Of a stretch of DNA of 64,000 nucleotides, positions 29,075 through 38,140 are shown one piece after another. Both the position numbers and the translations under genes were made by a program. The DNA lies in contig DAJPGJ010000001.1 in assembly GCA_025992705.1 (NCBI GenBank), positions 682,001-746,000 on the forward strand. Reading direction: 5' to 3'. Origin of the DNA: Coriobacteriaceae bacterium (lineage in GTDB: Bacteria; Actinomycetota; Coriobacteriia; Coriobacteriales; QAMH01). Position 1 is the first letter of the stretch. Every line of letters begins with the position of its first letter. The notes under the pieces are model-generated. The model did no database searches. It was not told the origin of the DNA and saw only the letters and a program-made list of their open reading frames with translations.

Positions 29075-29383
29075 ATGGTTCAGCATGCAACTTCAGCAGA
29101 CTTCGACGAGGTCGTCCTCGGTGCGCAGGAGCCCGTGCTCGTAGACTTCTTTGCAACGTGGTGTGGCCCGTGCAATATGCTCGCACCTGTCATCGAGGAG
29201 GTTGCCGACGAGATGCAGGGCAAGGCGCATGTCTTCAAGGTCGACATCGACGAGAGCCGCGATATCGCCGAGCGCTATCACATCAGCTCCGTACCGACCC
29301 TGATGCTCTTCAAGAACGGTGAGCCCGTCAAGAAGAACGTGGGCGCAATGCCCAAGTACGGCGTCCTCGCCATGTTCGACTAG
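29075..29383 (+). CDS. trxA: Thioredoxin
   Basis: A 102-residue cytosolic disulfide reductase. The active site is Trp-Cys30-Gly-Pro-Cys33 in FFATWCGPCNMLAP, followed by the cis-Pro segment ISSVPTLMLFKNGE. GGAGG lies 7 nt before the ATG at 29075; the six codons upstream in frame were rejected. It is 31 nt upstream of the thioredoxin reductase gene, so electron donor and acceptor are co-expressed. Confidence 0.96.
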   Translation: MVQHATSADFDEVVLGAQEPVLVDFFATWCGPCNMLAPVIEEVADEMQGKAHVFKVDIDESRDIAERYHISSVPTLMLFKNGEPVKKNVGAMPKYGVLAMFD

Positions 29384-29414
29384 GCCACGCGCCAGGCAAA
29401 CGAGAGGTCACGAT

Positions 29415-30356
29415 ATGGCAGCCGATACGTCGACAACGTATGATGCCCTGATCATCGGGGCGGGTCCGGCGGGTTTGACCGCCGCAATGTACTGTGCACG
29501 TGCGGGTCTTACGTGTGCGGTTATCGAACGACTCGCCCCCGGTGGCCAGATGGCGCTTACCGAGCATCTGGAGAACTATCCCGGCTTCAACCAGTCGACG
29601 AGTGGCTATGAGCTCTCGGAGATCATGACCAAGCAGGCGACGAGCTTCGGCGCGCAGATTATCTACGATGCCGTGCTCTCCGTTGACTTCGATGCCTGCC
29701 CCAAGAAGCTTCATATGGCATCTGGCGATGACTTGACGGCGAAGACGGTCATCATCGCCACCGGCGTCAGGCCTGCCCTGCTCAGCATTCCGGGCGAGGA
29801 AGAGTTCAAGGGCTCGGGTGTCTCGTATTGCGCTACCTGCGATGGCAACTTTTTCAAGGGCAAGGACGTCTGCGTCGTCGGCGGCGGCAATACGGCCGTC
29901 GCGGATGCGATCTACCTCTCGCGCATCTGCAATAAGGTGACGGTCATCGTACGCCGTGACGTGTTGCGCGCCACGGCCATCTACAACGTCAAGCTCAAGG
30001 AGCTCGACAATGTCGAGATCATCTGGAACACGACCGTGGAGGAAATCGTCGGCGAGGATTTCGCGGTCACGGGACTCAAGCTCAAGAACGTGAACACGGG
30101 CGAGGAGTCGAACATCGCGTGTTCGGCGCTCTTCGTCGCTATCGGCACCGTGCCCAACGTCGAGTTCTTGAACAATGCCGTCAAGCTTGATCGCACCGGC
30201 CACGTCGTCACCAATTCGGTGGGGGAGACGAGCGTGCCGGGCGTCTACGCAGCGGGCGACATACGCTCCAAGGAGCTTTACCAGATCACGACGGCAGTCG
30301 CCGATGGCGCCAATGCCGCCGAAGACGTCGCCCAGTACCTCATCCAGCACGAATAA
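29415..30356 (+). CDS. trxB: Thioredoxin reductase (NADPH/FAD)
   Basis: A 313-residue flavoprotein that reduces thioredoxin. FAD loop GAGPAGLTAA (15-24), redox-active Cys139-Ala-Thr-Cys142 followed by DG, the second nucleotide loop GGGNTAVADA, and the C-terminal GVYAAGDIRSK motif are all present. The start at 29415 has GAGAGG upstream. NADPH is the usual donor but the family also has ferredoxin-dependent members. Length and motif order match the low-molecular-weight type. Confidence 0.95.
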   Translation: MAADTSTTYDALIIGAGPAGLTAAMYCARAGLTCAVIERLAPGGQMALTEHLENYPGFNQSTSGYELSEIMTKQATSFGAQIIYDAVLSVDFDACPKKLHMASGDDLTAKTVIIATGVRPALLSIPGEEEFKGSGVSYCATCDGNFFKGKDVCVVGGGNTAVADAIYLSRICNKVTVIVRRDVLRATAIYNVKLKELDNVEIIWNTTVEEIVGEDFAVTGLKLKNVNTGEESNIACSALFVAIGTVPNVEFLNNAVKLDRTGHVVTNSVGETSVPGVYAAGDIRSKELYQITTAVADGANAAEDVAQYLIQHE

Positions 30357-30373
30357 GGGATCGATGCGTTCGC

Positions 30374-30410
30374 AAACCAGACAATTCTGCCCCGGCAACT
30401 TTTGTCTGGT
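30374..30410. repeat. AAACCAGACAA hairpin, copy 1
   Basis: Arms ACCAGACAA and TTGTCTGGT around CTGCCCCGGCAAC. A second copy with 11-bp arms is at 41199-41237, and the loop also shares CTGCCCCGGC. It starts 17 nt after the trxB stop and opens the gene-free stretch 30357-30705. Confidence 0.7.
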
Positions 30411-30570
30411 CATCTCGACCGAAGCGGCCGTTGTCACGCGCCTCTCTGTCATCTCGACCGAAGCGGCCGCTAGGCCGCGAAGTGGAGAGATCTCGTGGTG
30501 AGATTTCTCGACTTCGCTGCGCTACGCTCGAAATGACAGAGGTGGTCCGCTGCGCTCCGCTCGAAATGAC
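30411..30570. repeat. TCATTTCGA dispersed repeat, composite copy d
   Basis: Two forward TCATCTCGACCGAAGCGGCC units, then AGTGGAGAGATCTCG, and then two inverse units ending GCTCGAAATGACA. The centre can pair as GAGATCTC/GAGATTTCTC. Same framework as the copy at 5842-5976. Confidence 0.75.
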
Positions 30571-30574
30571 AAAA

Positions 30575-30603
30575 TGAGACAGTTGCTCTGAGCAACTGTC
30601 TCA
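30575..30603. repeat. GAGACA-ended near-perfect palindrome
   Basis: Arms TGAGACAGTTGCTC and GAGCAACTGTCTCA separated by one base. Related to the hairpins at 6001 and 54798. It could act as a bidirectional terminator but no strong T run follows. Confidence 0.65.
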
Positions 30604-30641
30604 TCAAAATCGTTAAAACAATCGAAACAAAACGCCCTTAT

Positions 30642-30669
30642 CGTGAATTTCGTTCACGTACGATACACT
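30642..30669 (+). promoter_or_regulatory. Candidate operator and promoter upstream of glnN
   Basis: CGTGAA-TTTCG-TTCACG (30642-30658) is a perfect palindrome followed by TACACT (30664-30669) as a possible -10, 36 nt before the glnN start. Confidence 0.4.
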
Positions 30670-30705
30670 ACTGCCCACTACCGAAGACGCCCAAGGGAGA
30701 AGCTC

Positions 30706-32796
30706 ATGGCGGAAGATATCAGCAAGATCTACGGAAGCATGGTGTTCAACGACAAGGTCATGCATGACCGCTTGCCCAAGCCGGTGTACAAGAGCCTGCA
30801 CGAGACCATTCAGAACGGAACGGCGCTCGATGAGGACTCCGCCAATGCCGTGGCGCACGCCATGAAGGAATGGGCCATCGAAAACGGCTGCACGCACTAC
30901 ACGCACTGGTTCCAGCCGCTCTCCGGCATCACCTCGGAGAAGCATGACGCTTTCATCGACCCGCTTGGTGACGGTGCGGCCATCACGTCGTTCTCCGGCA
31001 AGGAGCTCATCCAGGGCGAGCCAGACGCGTCATCGTTCCCGAGTGGCGGCCTGCGTGGCACCGCCGAGGCACGTGGCTATACTGCCTGGGATCCGACGAG
31101 CTTCGCGTTCATCAAGGACGAGGTGCTATGTATCCCTACGGCGTTCATCTCCTATACGGGCGAGTCCCTCGACAAGAAGACCCCGCTTCTTCGCAGCATG
31201 AGGGCGATTTCCGACCAGGCCAAGCGCGTGCTTGCCTGCTTCGGCATCGACGATGTCCCGCAGGTCATCACCACCGTCGGCGCCGAGCAGGAGTACTTCC
31301 TCATCAAGGAGGACGATTACCGTCGTCGCCCCGACCTCATCATGTGCGGCAGGACGCTCTTTGGTGCCCACCCCATGAAGGGGCAGGAGCTCGAGGAGCA
31401 CTACTTTGGCGCTATCCGTGAGGTCGTGAGCGACTTCATGAAAGAGGTCGATGACACGCTGTGGCGCATGGGCGTGGATGCGAAGACCAAGCACAACGAG
31501 GTCGCGCCATGCCAGCACGAAATCGCGCCCATCTTCTCGCGCGCGAACGTCGCCATCGACAACAACCTTCTGACGATGGAGGTGCTGCGCGAGGCAGCGC
31601 CGCATCATGGGCTTGCCTGCCTGCTCAACGAGAAGCCCTTCAAGGGCATCAACGGCTCGGGCAAGCACGATAACTGGTCCATAGCCACGCCTGGCCTCAA
31701 CATGCTCAACCCCGGCGATGACCCGGCGCACAACTACATCTTCCTGCTCTCGCTCGCTGCCGTCATCCAGGGTGTCGACGATTATCAGGAACTGCTGCGC
31801 GCCACGGTTGCATCTGCCGGCAACGATCATCGTCTCGGTGCGAACGAGGCGCCGCCCGCCATCGTGTCGATCTTCCTGGGCGACGAGCTCACGAGTATCG
31901 TCGACGCGATTGCCGCGGGCGAGGATGCCATCTCGCACAAGATGGGACGCATGGACCTCGGCAGCGAGGTGCTTCCCTCGCTCGAGCAGGACAACACCGA
32001 CCGCAACCGCACGTCTCCGTTTGCGTTCACCGGCAACCGTTTCGAGTTCCGCATGCCGGGTAGCGAGCTCAACCTCTCGTCTCCCAACACGGTGCTCAAC
32101 GCTGCCGTTGCCAAGAGCTTCAAGGAATACGCCGATCGTCTCGAAGGCGCCGAGGATGTCGAGGCCGAGGCAATCGCCATCTGCCGCGATGTCTTCAACG
32201 CGCACAAGCGCATCATCTTCAACGGCAACGGCTATTCCGAGGAATGGCCCATCGAGGCCGAGCGCCGTGGCCTTGCCAACAACCGTACGACGCCCGAAGC
32301 CCTGCAGGCCTACATCAAGCCCGAGAGCATCGAGCTCATGGACAGCTTCGGCATCCTCGACGAGGCCGAGATGCGCGCTCGTTATGGCGTCGACATGGAG
32401 CATTACGCCAAGGTGAAGAACATCGAGGCGATGTGCATGCTCGACATCGCGAATCGCATCATCACGCCGGCCGTCATCAAGTACAGCAAGGTCGTCGCCG
32501 ACGAGATCATCGCCAAGAAGGCCGTCAATCCCGACCTGTCGGCCGAGACCGAGGAGAAGCTGCTCGAACGCCTGTCTGATTGCCTGCACGAGATGGGCCT
32601 CAAGACGCACGCGCTGCACATGTTGCACGAGGAGGCCTACGACAAGGAGACCTGGCCCGAGCGTGCCGCTGCTTACGTCGAGCTCGTCGTGCCCGCCATG
32701 GACAATCTGCGCAGCGTCGCCGACCGCCTCGAGGAGCTCACCGATCGCGCCTATTGGCCGATGCCCACGTACAACGACATGCTCTTCTACGTCTAA
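30706..32796 (+). CDS. glnN: Glutamine synthetase type III
   Basis: A 696-residue ammonia-assimilating enzyme (glutamate + NH3 + ATP to glutamine). The length and the N-terminal motif YGSMVFNDKVM identify the large GSIII type rather than GSI. The catalytic core includes HNEVAPCQHEIAP and NEKPFKGINGSGKH, which bind metal and nucleotide. The ATG at 30706 has GGGAGAAG upstream; a longer frame from 30643 overlaps the palindrome. GSIII is common in anaerobes. Nitrogen control through the upstream palindrome is possible but not shown. Confidence 0.95.
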   Translation: MAEDISKIYGSMVFNDKVMHDRLPKPVYKSLHETIQNGTALDEDSANAVAHAMKEWAIENGCTHYTHWFQPLSGITSEKHDAFIDPLGDGAAITSFSGKELIQGEPDASSFPSGGLRGTAEARGYTAWDPTSFAFIKDEVLCIPTAFISYTGESLDKKTPLLRSMRAISDQAKRVLACFGIDDVPQVITTVGAEQEYFLIKEDDYRRRPDLIMCGRTLFGAHPMKGQELEEHYFGAIREVVSDFMKEVDDTLWRMGVDAKTKHNEVAPCQHEIAPIFSRANVAIDNNLLTMEVLREAAPHHGLACLLNEKPFKGINGSGKHDNWSIATPGLNMLNPGDDPAHNYIFLLSLAAVIQGVDDYQELLRATVASAGNDHRLGANEAPPAIVSIFLGDELTSIVDAIAAGEDAISHKMGRMDLGSEVLPSLEQDNTDRNRTSPFAFTGNRFEFRMPGSELNLSSPNTVLNAAVAKSFKEYADRLEGAEDVEAEAIAICRDVFNAHKRIIFNGNGYSEEWPIEAERRGLANNRTTPEALQAYIKPESIELMDSFGILDEAEMRARYGVDMEHYAKVKNIEAMCMLDIANRIITPAVIKYSKVVADEIIAKKAVNPDLSAETEEKLLERLSDCLHEMGLKTHALHMLHEEAYDKETWPERAAAYVELVVPAMDNLRSVADRLEELTDRAYWPMPTYNDMLFYV

Positions 32797-32817
32797 GGAC
32801 GCCCTGCCCGCCCGTTT

Positions 32818-32860
32818 GCGATACAATTTCCAGAAACCCTTTTTCAGGAACTTGTATCGC
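32818..32860 (+). promoter_or_regulatory. Inverted repeat in the glnN-glmM gap
   Basis: Perfect arms GCGATACAA (32818-32826) and TTGTATCGC (32852-32860) with a 25-nt loop, ending 16 nt before glmM. It includes a TACAAT -10-like hexamer. May be a two-site operator or an mRNA hairpin. Confidence 0.4.
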
Positions 32861-32876
32861 GAGAGCGGGAGGCAGC

Positions 32877-34199
32877 ATGGCTCGATTGTTTGGTACGGAT
32901 GGCGTACGCGGCGTCGCAGGTGAGGAACTCGACCGCGACCTGGCGGTCGCCCTGGGGCGTGCGGCGGTCCGCAAGATCGGCAAGCGCATCTTCATCGGGC
33001 GCGATAGCCGCGAGTCAGGTCCCATGCTCGAGCAAGCGCTCGTTGACGGCATCTGCGCGGAAGGCGGACAACCCGCCGTCGTCGGCATCGTGCCGACGCC
33101 CGCCGTCGCGCTCATCACGCGTGAGATGGGTGCCGATTGCGGTATCGTCATCTCGGCAAGCCACAATCCGCCCGAATACAACGGCATCAAGTTCTTCGAC
33201 GGCGAGGGCTACAAGCTGCCCGACGCGCTCGAGGACGAAATGCAGGAGCTCGTCGAGGAGCTGCGCGGCGAGCAGGTCGAGACCGGACAATCGCGTCCTG
33301 TGCCCAATGCCGCTCTCTATTACGCCAACCATGCGGCTGCGGTGCTGCAGGAGCGCGGCGTCGACCTTTCCGGCATGAAGATTGCCGTTGATTGCGCTCA
33401 CGGCGCATCGTGTGAGACGACGCCGGCCACCCTGCGCGCGCTCGGTGCCGAGGTCTTCGTCATCAACGCCGATCCCGATGGCAGCGAGATCAACGTGGGC
33501 TGTGGCTCGACGCACCTCGAGCCGGTGAAGTTCCTGATGGAAAGCCGCGGTGCCGATATCGCGATTGCCCATGACGGCGATGCCGACCGCATGCTCGCAC
33601 TCGCATCCGACGGTACGGTCATCGACGGCGATTTTCTGCTCGCCATCTGCGCGAAGGACCTCAAGGAGCGCGGTTTGCTCGACAACAATCTCGTTGTGTC
33701 GACGGTCATGGCCAATCTCGGCTTCCAGCTTGCCATGAAACGGGAGGGCATCGACGTCATCACCACCAAGGTGGGCGACCGCTACGTGCTCGAGGCCATG
33801 CGCGAGCACGGCGCCGTGCTTGGCGGCGAGCAATCCGGCCACATCATCTTCGGCAAACGCAACACGACGGGTGACGGTCTCGTGTCCGCGCTCGAGCTGC
33901 TCGGTGTCATTGCCGCAAGTGGCAAAACGGCCAAGGAACTCATGGAGGTAATGGAGAAGTTCCCGCAGGCGCTCGTCAACGTGCGCGTTACCGACCGTGC
34001 CCTCTACGAGGGAAACGAGGCTATCGCCGCCGCCGAGGCAGCTGCCGAGGAGGAGCTCGGCGAGGAGGGTCGTCTGCTCGTGAGGGCGTCGGGCACCGAA
34101 CCGCTCATTCGCGTCATGGTCGAAGCACACACGCAGGAACAGGCCGATGCGATTGCCAATCGCGTGGCCGATGTCGTGATCGAACAGATTGGCGCTTAG
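32877..34199 (+). CDS. glmM: Phosphoglucosamine mutase
   Basis: A 440-residue enzyme converting glucosamine-6-phosphate to glucosamine-1-phosphate for cell-wall UDP-GlcNAc. The start MARLFGTDGVRGVAGEE is characteristic. The phosphoserine is Ser95 in SASHNP, the metal loop is DGDADR, the sugar loop is GGEQSGHI, and the C-terminal phosphate loop is RASGTEPLIRVM. GGGAGG precedes the ATG at 32877; a frame running back into glnN is spurious. Confidence 0.97.
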   Translation: MARLFGTDGVRGVAGEELDRDLAVALGRAAVRKIGKRIFIGRDSRESGPMLEQALVDGICAEGGQPAVVGIVPTPAVALITREMGADCGIVISASHNPPEYNGIKFFDGEGYKLPDALEDEMQELVEELRGEQVETGQSRPVPNAALYYANHAAAVLQERGVDLSGMKIAVDCAHGASCETTPATLRALGAEVFVINADPDGSEINVGCGSTHLEPVKFLMESRGADIAIAHDGDADRMLALASDGTVIDGDFLLAICAKDLKERGLLDNNLVVSTVMANLGFQLAMKREGIDVITTKVGDRYVLEAMREHGAVLGGEQSGHIIFGKRNTTGDGLVSALELLGVIAASGKTAKELMEVMEKFPQALVNVRVTDRALYEGNEAIAAAEAAAEEELGEEGRLLVRASGTEPLIRVMVEAHTQEQADAIANRVADVVIEQIGA

Positions 34200-34217
34200 C
34201 TTCCAAGGAGCTTTGCG

Positions 34218-34223
34218 TATAAT
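34218..34223 (+). promoter_or_regulatory. Candidate -10 box of SNF transporter copy 2
   Basis: Perfect TATAAT 42 nt before the ATG, after the glmM stop; -35 weak. Confidence 0.4.
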
Positions 34224-34264
34224 CGCATATGCTTGTTTTACACGAATATTTGGGGAATTGAACA

Positions 34265-35656
34265 ATGGCACAAGAAGTTAAGGAAGTTCAAGAAGCATCG
34301 ACCCGTGCAACGTGGTCGGGTAAGTGGGCGTTCATTTTGGCTGCGGCGGCATCGGCCGTCGGCCTCGGAAATCTCTGGCGTTTTCCGTATCTCGCCGCGA
34401 AGTACGGTGGCGGCATGTTCCTGCTCACCTACCTGGTGCTCGTTTTGACCTTCGGCGTCTCCCTGTTGCTGCTCGAGACCGCGCTCGGTCGCAAGACGCG
34501 CCAATCCGTCATCGGCGCCTTCAGGCATTTTGGCGCCAAGTTCACCTTCATTGGCGTGCTCGCGGCGGCCGTGCCGTTCATCATCACGCCGTATTACTGC
34601 ATCATCGGCGGTTGGGTCACCAAGTACATGGTGAGCTACGTCACGGCGGGTCCGGCGGCACTGGCCGATGGTGGCGACTTCTTTGGCGGCTTCATCAGCA
34701 GCAACACTGAGAGTTTCCTGTTCATGCTCGTCTTCATGGCAATCGTCTTCATTATCGTCGCGCTTGGCGTGCAAAAGGGCATCGAGAAGGCCAATCTCAT
34801 CATGATGCCTGCGCTCATCGTCATGGCAATCGCGATTGCTGTTTTCGTGCTCACGATGCCTGGCGCACTCGAGGGCGCCGCGTACTACCTCGTGCCCGAC
34901 TTCAGCAAGTTCTCGCCCGAGCTCGTCATCAACGCGTTGGGGCAGATGTTCTACTCGCTTTCGCTGGCCATGGGCATCATGGTTACGTATGGCAGCTACA
35001 TGCGCAAGCAGGACAGCCTGACGTCATCGGTCACGCGCATCGCGGGCTTTGACTTCGGCGTCTCGTTCTTCGCCGGTCTCATGATCGTGCCGGCTGCCTT
35101 CGTTGCGATGGGCTCTGCCGAGGCCGTTGCCGCAAAGTCCGGTCCGTCACTCATGTTCATCACCCTGCCCGAGGTGTTCAACACGATGGACCTCACCTGG
35201 GCGACCGTCATCGGTTTCGTGTTCTTCTTGCTCGTGTTCTTCGCGGCGTTGACGAGTGCCATCAGCCTGACCGAGGCGCTCGTGTCGATCGTGTCCGACG
35301 GCACGCATCTGTCGCGCACCAAGTCCCTCATCATCGTGATGATCTTCATCGTGGCGGTTGGCTTCGTCGTCAATGCGGGCTATAACTCGCTGTCGTTTAT
35401 CCAGCCCATCGGCGAGGGATCGACGCTGCTCGACTTCTTCGACTTCATCTCGAACTCGGTGCTCATGCCCATCGTCGCGATTCTGACCTGCGTCTTCGTT
35501 GGTTGGATTATCAAGCCCAAGGCGCTTATCGAGGAGATCGAGATTTTAAGCGAGTTCAAGGCCGAGAAGGCCTGGGTCGTTATGATCAAGTACATCGCCC
35601 CGATTCTCGTCGCGGTGATTCTCATCACGAATATTCTTCCCTTCATAACGGGGTAA
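34265..35656 (+). CDS. Sodium-dependent transporter, SNF (NSS) family, copy 2
   Basis: A 463-residue Na-coupled symporter. The first helix contains AASAVGLGNLWRFPYLAAKYGGG, the conserved Na and substrate region, and about twelve hydrophobic helices follow. It is diverged from copy 1 at 18698 and so probably has a different amino-acid substrate. It has its own promoter and is followed 63 nt later by an ArsR-type regulator gene on the same strand. Confidence 0.92.
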   Translation: MAQEVKEVQEASTRATWSGKWAFILAAAASAVGLGNLWRFPYLAAKYGGGMFLLTYLVLVLTFGVSLLLLETALGRKTRQSVIGAFRHFGAKFTFIGVLAAAVPFIITPYYCIIGGWVTKYMVSYVTAGPAALADGGDFFGGFISSNTESFLFMLVFMAIVFIIVALGVQKGIEKANLIMMPALIVMAIAIAVFVLTMPGALEGAAYYLVPDFSKFSPELVINALGQMFYSLSLAMGIMVTYGSYMRKQDSLTSSVTRIAGFDFGVSFFAGLMIVPAAFVAMGSAEAVAAKSGPSLMFITLPEVFNTMDLTWATVIGFVFFLLVFFAALTSAISLTEALVSIVSDGTHLSRTKSLIIVMIFIVAVGFVVNAGYNSLSFIQPIGEGSTLLDFFDFISNSVLMPIVAILTCVFVGWIIKPKALIEEIEILSEFKAEKAWVVMIKYIAPILVAVILITNILPFITG

Positions 35657-35719
35657 CGGCAATCGATGCGGTCGATGGTCGGGCATATTCCCGGCCATCG
35701 CAGTAGAAGGAGGCGCGTC

Positions 35720-36307
35720 ATGGCAAAGGGCAAGAAGAAGGACAAGGACAAGAAGAAGAGCAAGGCGAAAGACAAGGCCGCGAAGCTCGAGCTCAAGGCC
35801 GATGTCAAGCCATCGAAGTCCAAGCCCGAGAAGAAGCACGACAAGAAGCATGACGCAACGCCGCAGGTGCAGCCTGCGAGCAAGACCGTGTCCACGGCCA
35901 AGCCGGCGGCAACACAGCCCAAGATGTCCTCGGCCTATGTGCCCAAGCACTCGATGGGGTCACATAGCAAGACCACGTCCAAGCCGCAGACCATTTACGA
36001 CATGCAGCCGATGAACTTCAAGATGCCGAGCGAGGAGTCACTCTTCAGCCTCGCCAACCTCTTCAAGATCTTCGCTGACCCAACGCGTCTCAAGATTCTG
36101 TACTCCCTCGTGGAGGGTCCCAAGTGCGTCGCTGACATCGCGCATGCAGCGGGGGTCACGCAGGGTGCCACCTCGCACCAGCTGCGCAGCATGAAGCAGG
36201 AGCGTCTCGTGGACTTCGTACGCGATGGCAAGCAGGTCATTTACTCGCTGGCCGATGACCGCGTGCAGACGTTGCTCTCGCAGGGGTATTCGTACATCAA
36301 TGGCTAG
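35720..36307 (+). CDS. ArsR-type winged-helix regulator with Lys-rich N-terminal tail
   Basis: A 195-residue protein. Residues 105-195 form an ArsR-like winged helix: LFKIFADPTRLKILYSLVEG, CVADIAHAAGVTQGATSHQLRSM (recognition helix), and RDGKQVIYSLAD (wing). Residues 1-95 are a disordered, highly basic tail (about half Lys in the first 45) with Pro/Thr/Ser linkers, which is not part of the usual 100-120-residue ArsR protein. Only one Cys (136) is present, so a classic metal thiolate site is incomplete. AAGGAGG precedes the ATG at 35720. The tail may bind nucleic acid nonspecifically, like the tails of some actinobacterial nucleoid proteins. Confidence 0.85.
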   Translation: MAKGKKKDKDKKKSKAKDKAAKLELKADVKPSKSKPEKKHDKKHDATPQVQPASKTVSTAKPAATQPKMSSAYVPKHSMGSHSKTTSKPQTIYDMQPMNFKMPSEESLFSLANLFKIFADPTRLKILYSLVEGPKCVADIAHAAGVTQGATSHQLRSMKQERLVDFVRDGKQVIYSLADDRVQTLLSQGYSYING

Positions 36308-36325
36308 TGACGTGTCTGACGTTTT

Positions 36326-36372
36326 GGGACGGTCCTGACGTTTCGGTTAAATCGAGACGTCAGGACCGTCCC
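36326..36372. terminator. Strong hairpin after the ArsR-type gene
   Basis: Perfect 16-bp arms GGGACGGTCCTGACGT and ACGTCAGGACCGTCCC with a 15-nt loop, followed by TTTGTCTC. It lies between convergent genes and could terminate from either side. GGGAC-ended hairpins recur at 38315, so it may also be a dispersed repeat. Confidence 0.55.
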
Positions 36373-36378
36373 TTTGTC

Positions 36379-36594
36379 TCAGCAGTAATCGAATTCCGAT
36401 TGGTCTATCGGCGCATCAGGCCCATGTTCTTGGGCGTGATGCGCCGCCTGCTTGATGGCCTCGGTATGTCCGGCAAGTGCCGCAAAGGGCGAAAACTGGG
36501 CAGCCCGTTGCTCCATTGACATGTGGGGATATTTGCTCGATACGTGATGCGGCAAGTCGATGATGTCGGCGTATATGTGCTCTGCATCGCTCAT
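36379..36594 (-). CDS. YolD-like small protein linked to Y-family polymerase
   Basis: A 71-residue protein containing IYADIIDLPHHVS and then MSMEQRAAQFSPFAALAGH. From memory this is the conserved pattern of the small YolD-like proteins encoded beside Y-family polymerases. Its ATG overlaps the polymerase stop (ATGA), so it is the second gene of that unit. Biochemical role unproven; suggested to be an accessory of translesion synthesis. Confidence 0.78.
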   Translation of the reverse strand: MSDAEHIYADIIDLPHHVSSKYPHMSMEQRAAQFSPFAALAGHTEAIKQAAHHAQEHGPDAPIDQSEFDYC

Positions 36595-38132
36595 GCCTGA
36601 TGGCCTCCGATCTGCTTGTTGCGTTGCGTTTGCGTGGCGCCCTCCTGCAAGTTCGTGCCCTTGAGCACGGCATTCTTGCCGAAGCGCCTTCTAGCCGCCA
36701 GTATTGCCTCCTGGCGGCGATGCTCCTGGGATAGCTCTTGCTCTTTGACGGCGTTGGCACGCTCGTCCTTGTCGTAATCGGCAAAGAGCTCGAGTTGTTC
36801 TTCTTGTGGGGTATCCTGCGTGCTCTCTTGCTCGCGCTTGACGTCACATGCCGTGATGTTAAGGCGACGGGCGAGCAAGTGTGGGTTGACGGTCGAGTCG
36901 AAAAGCTCGAGGGCGGCATCGACGATGAGACGTGACGACGAGGTATGACGTGGCAGGTTAATGGAGCCGTGGGCATGTTTGGGTACCGTGCGACCGTAGA
37001 AATCGGTGGTGGTATCGCCATCGTATTGCGATGCGATGACCGGGTCTTCCAGGTTCTTTCTGTCGTAGCCGACGGTGATGACGATTTGAGTGGTGACGAG
37101 ACCCTTCTCGACAAGGTCGAGGCTGAGCTGCTCGGCCATCTCGCGCATGACGAGGCGCGTCTTGTTGAAGGGATAAGGGTGCTGTAGCACCTGCCCTGAG
37201 CCGAGGCTGTTGGACTCGGGACGATACGCCCGGACGTCTGCGAGCGTGCAGGGCTCCCAGCCCCAGGCGTGGTCGATGAGCAGCTCGGCGTTTACGCCGA
37301 AAAGGTCGTAGAGCGTGTCCTCGTTCCTGCTTGCCTGCGGACCGGCAACCGATGCCCGGGCGATATCCCCCATCGTGCCGAGCCCCACCTGGTCGAGCTT
37401 GCGAGCTGTCGCGAGACCCACACGCCAGAAGTCCGTGAGAGGGCGATGGTTCCAGAGCAGGCGGCGGTAGCTCATCTCGTCGAGCTCGGCGATGCGTGCC
37501 CCATCCGGGCCGGCGGGTATATGCTTGGCAACGATATCCATCGCGACCTTGGCAAGGTAGAGGTTGGTGCCGAGACCGACCGTGGCCGTAATACCCGTCT
37601 CGGCCAGAACGTCCGAGATGAGCATGGCGGCGAACTCGTGTGCCGTCATGCCGGCTGTGCGCAGGTAGCCCGTCACGTCGATGAAGACCTCGTCGATGGA
37701 GTAGACGTGGATGTCCTCGGGGGCGACATGACGCAGGTATATCTCGTAAATCTCTGTACTGCGTTGCAGGTAGAGGGCCATGCGTGGCGGGGCGATGACA
37801 TAGTCGAGGGCGAGCTCGGGATGTTGGGATAGCTCGACGGCATTGCTCGAGGAGCCTACGAGTTTGCGGCCCGGCGCCTGCGCTCTGCGCTGGGCGTTGA
37901 TTTTCTTGACGGCCTGGATGACCTCGAAGAGGCGTGCCCTGCCCGAGATGCCGTGTGCCTTGAGAGAAGGCGAGACGGCAAGGCATATGGTCTTCTCGGT
38001 GCGACGCTTGTCTGCCACGACGAGGTTGGTCGTAAGCGCATCAAGACCACGCTCGGCACACTCGACCGATGCGTAGAAGGACTTGAGGTCGATTGCGACG
38101 TACGACCGTTGCTTTTTGCCGTTCTCTTCCAT
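36591..38132 (-). CDS. Y-family DNA polymerase (UmuC/DinB-like), SOS-linked
   Basis: A 513-residue error-prone translesion polymerase. Catalytic acids are Asp15 in AIDLKSFYASVE and Asp147-Glu148 in YSIDEVFIDV. A helix-hairpin-helix region and little-finger domain follow (VGLATARKLDQVGLGTMGDIA). The C-terminal part has ELFADYD, possibly a beta-clamp contact. The frame continues 63 codons upstream through a hairpin and LexA box, so I start at the ATG at 38132, which would be nearly leaderless. A LexA-type box overlaps the promoter. A YolD-like gene overlaps the end. Confidence 0.93.
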   Translation of the reverse strand: MEENGKKQRSYVAIDLKSFYASVECAERGLDALTTNLVVADKRRTEKTICLAVSPSLKAHGISGRARLFEVIQAVKKINAQRRAQAPGRKLVGSSSNAVELSQHPELALDYVIAPPRMALYLQRSTEIYEIYLRHVAPEDIHVYSIDEVFIDVTGYLRTAGMTAHEFAAMLISDVLAETGITATVGLGTNLYLAKVAMDIVAKHIPAGPDGARIAELDEMSYRRLLWNHRPLTDFWRVGLATARKLDQVGLGTMGDIARASVAGPQASRNEDTLYDLFGVNAELLIDHAWGWEPCTLADVRAYRPESNSLGSGQVLQHPYPFNKTRLVMREMAEQLSLDLVEKGLVTTQIVITVGYDRKNLEDPVIASQYDGDTTTDFYGRTVPKHAHGSINLPRHTSSSRLIVDAALELFDSTVNPHLLARRLNITACDVKREQESTQDTPQEEQLELFADYDKDERANAVKEQELSQEHRRQEAILAARRRFGKNAVLKGTNLQEGATQTQRNKQIGGHQA

Positions 38133-38140
38133 GGCACGAA

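Noticed and set aside
31126..32826. Open frame of 566 codons antisense to glnN
   Set aside because: Mirror of glnN; no start signals.
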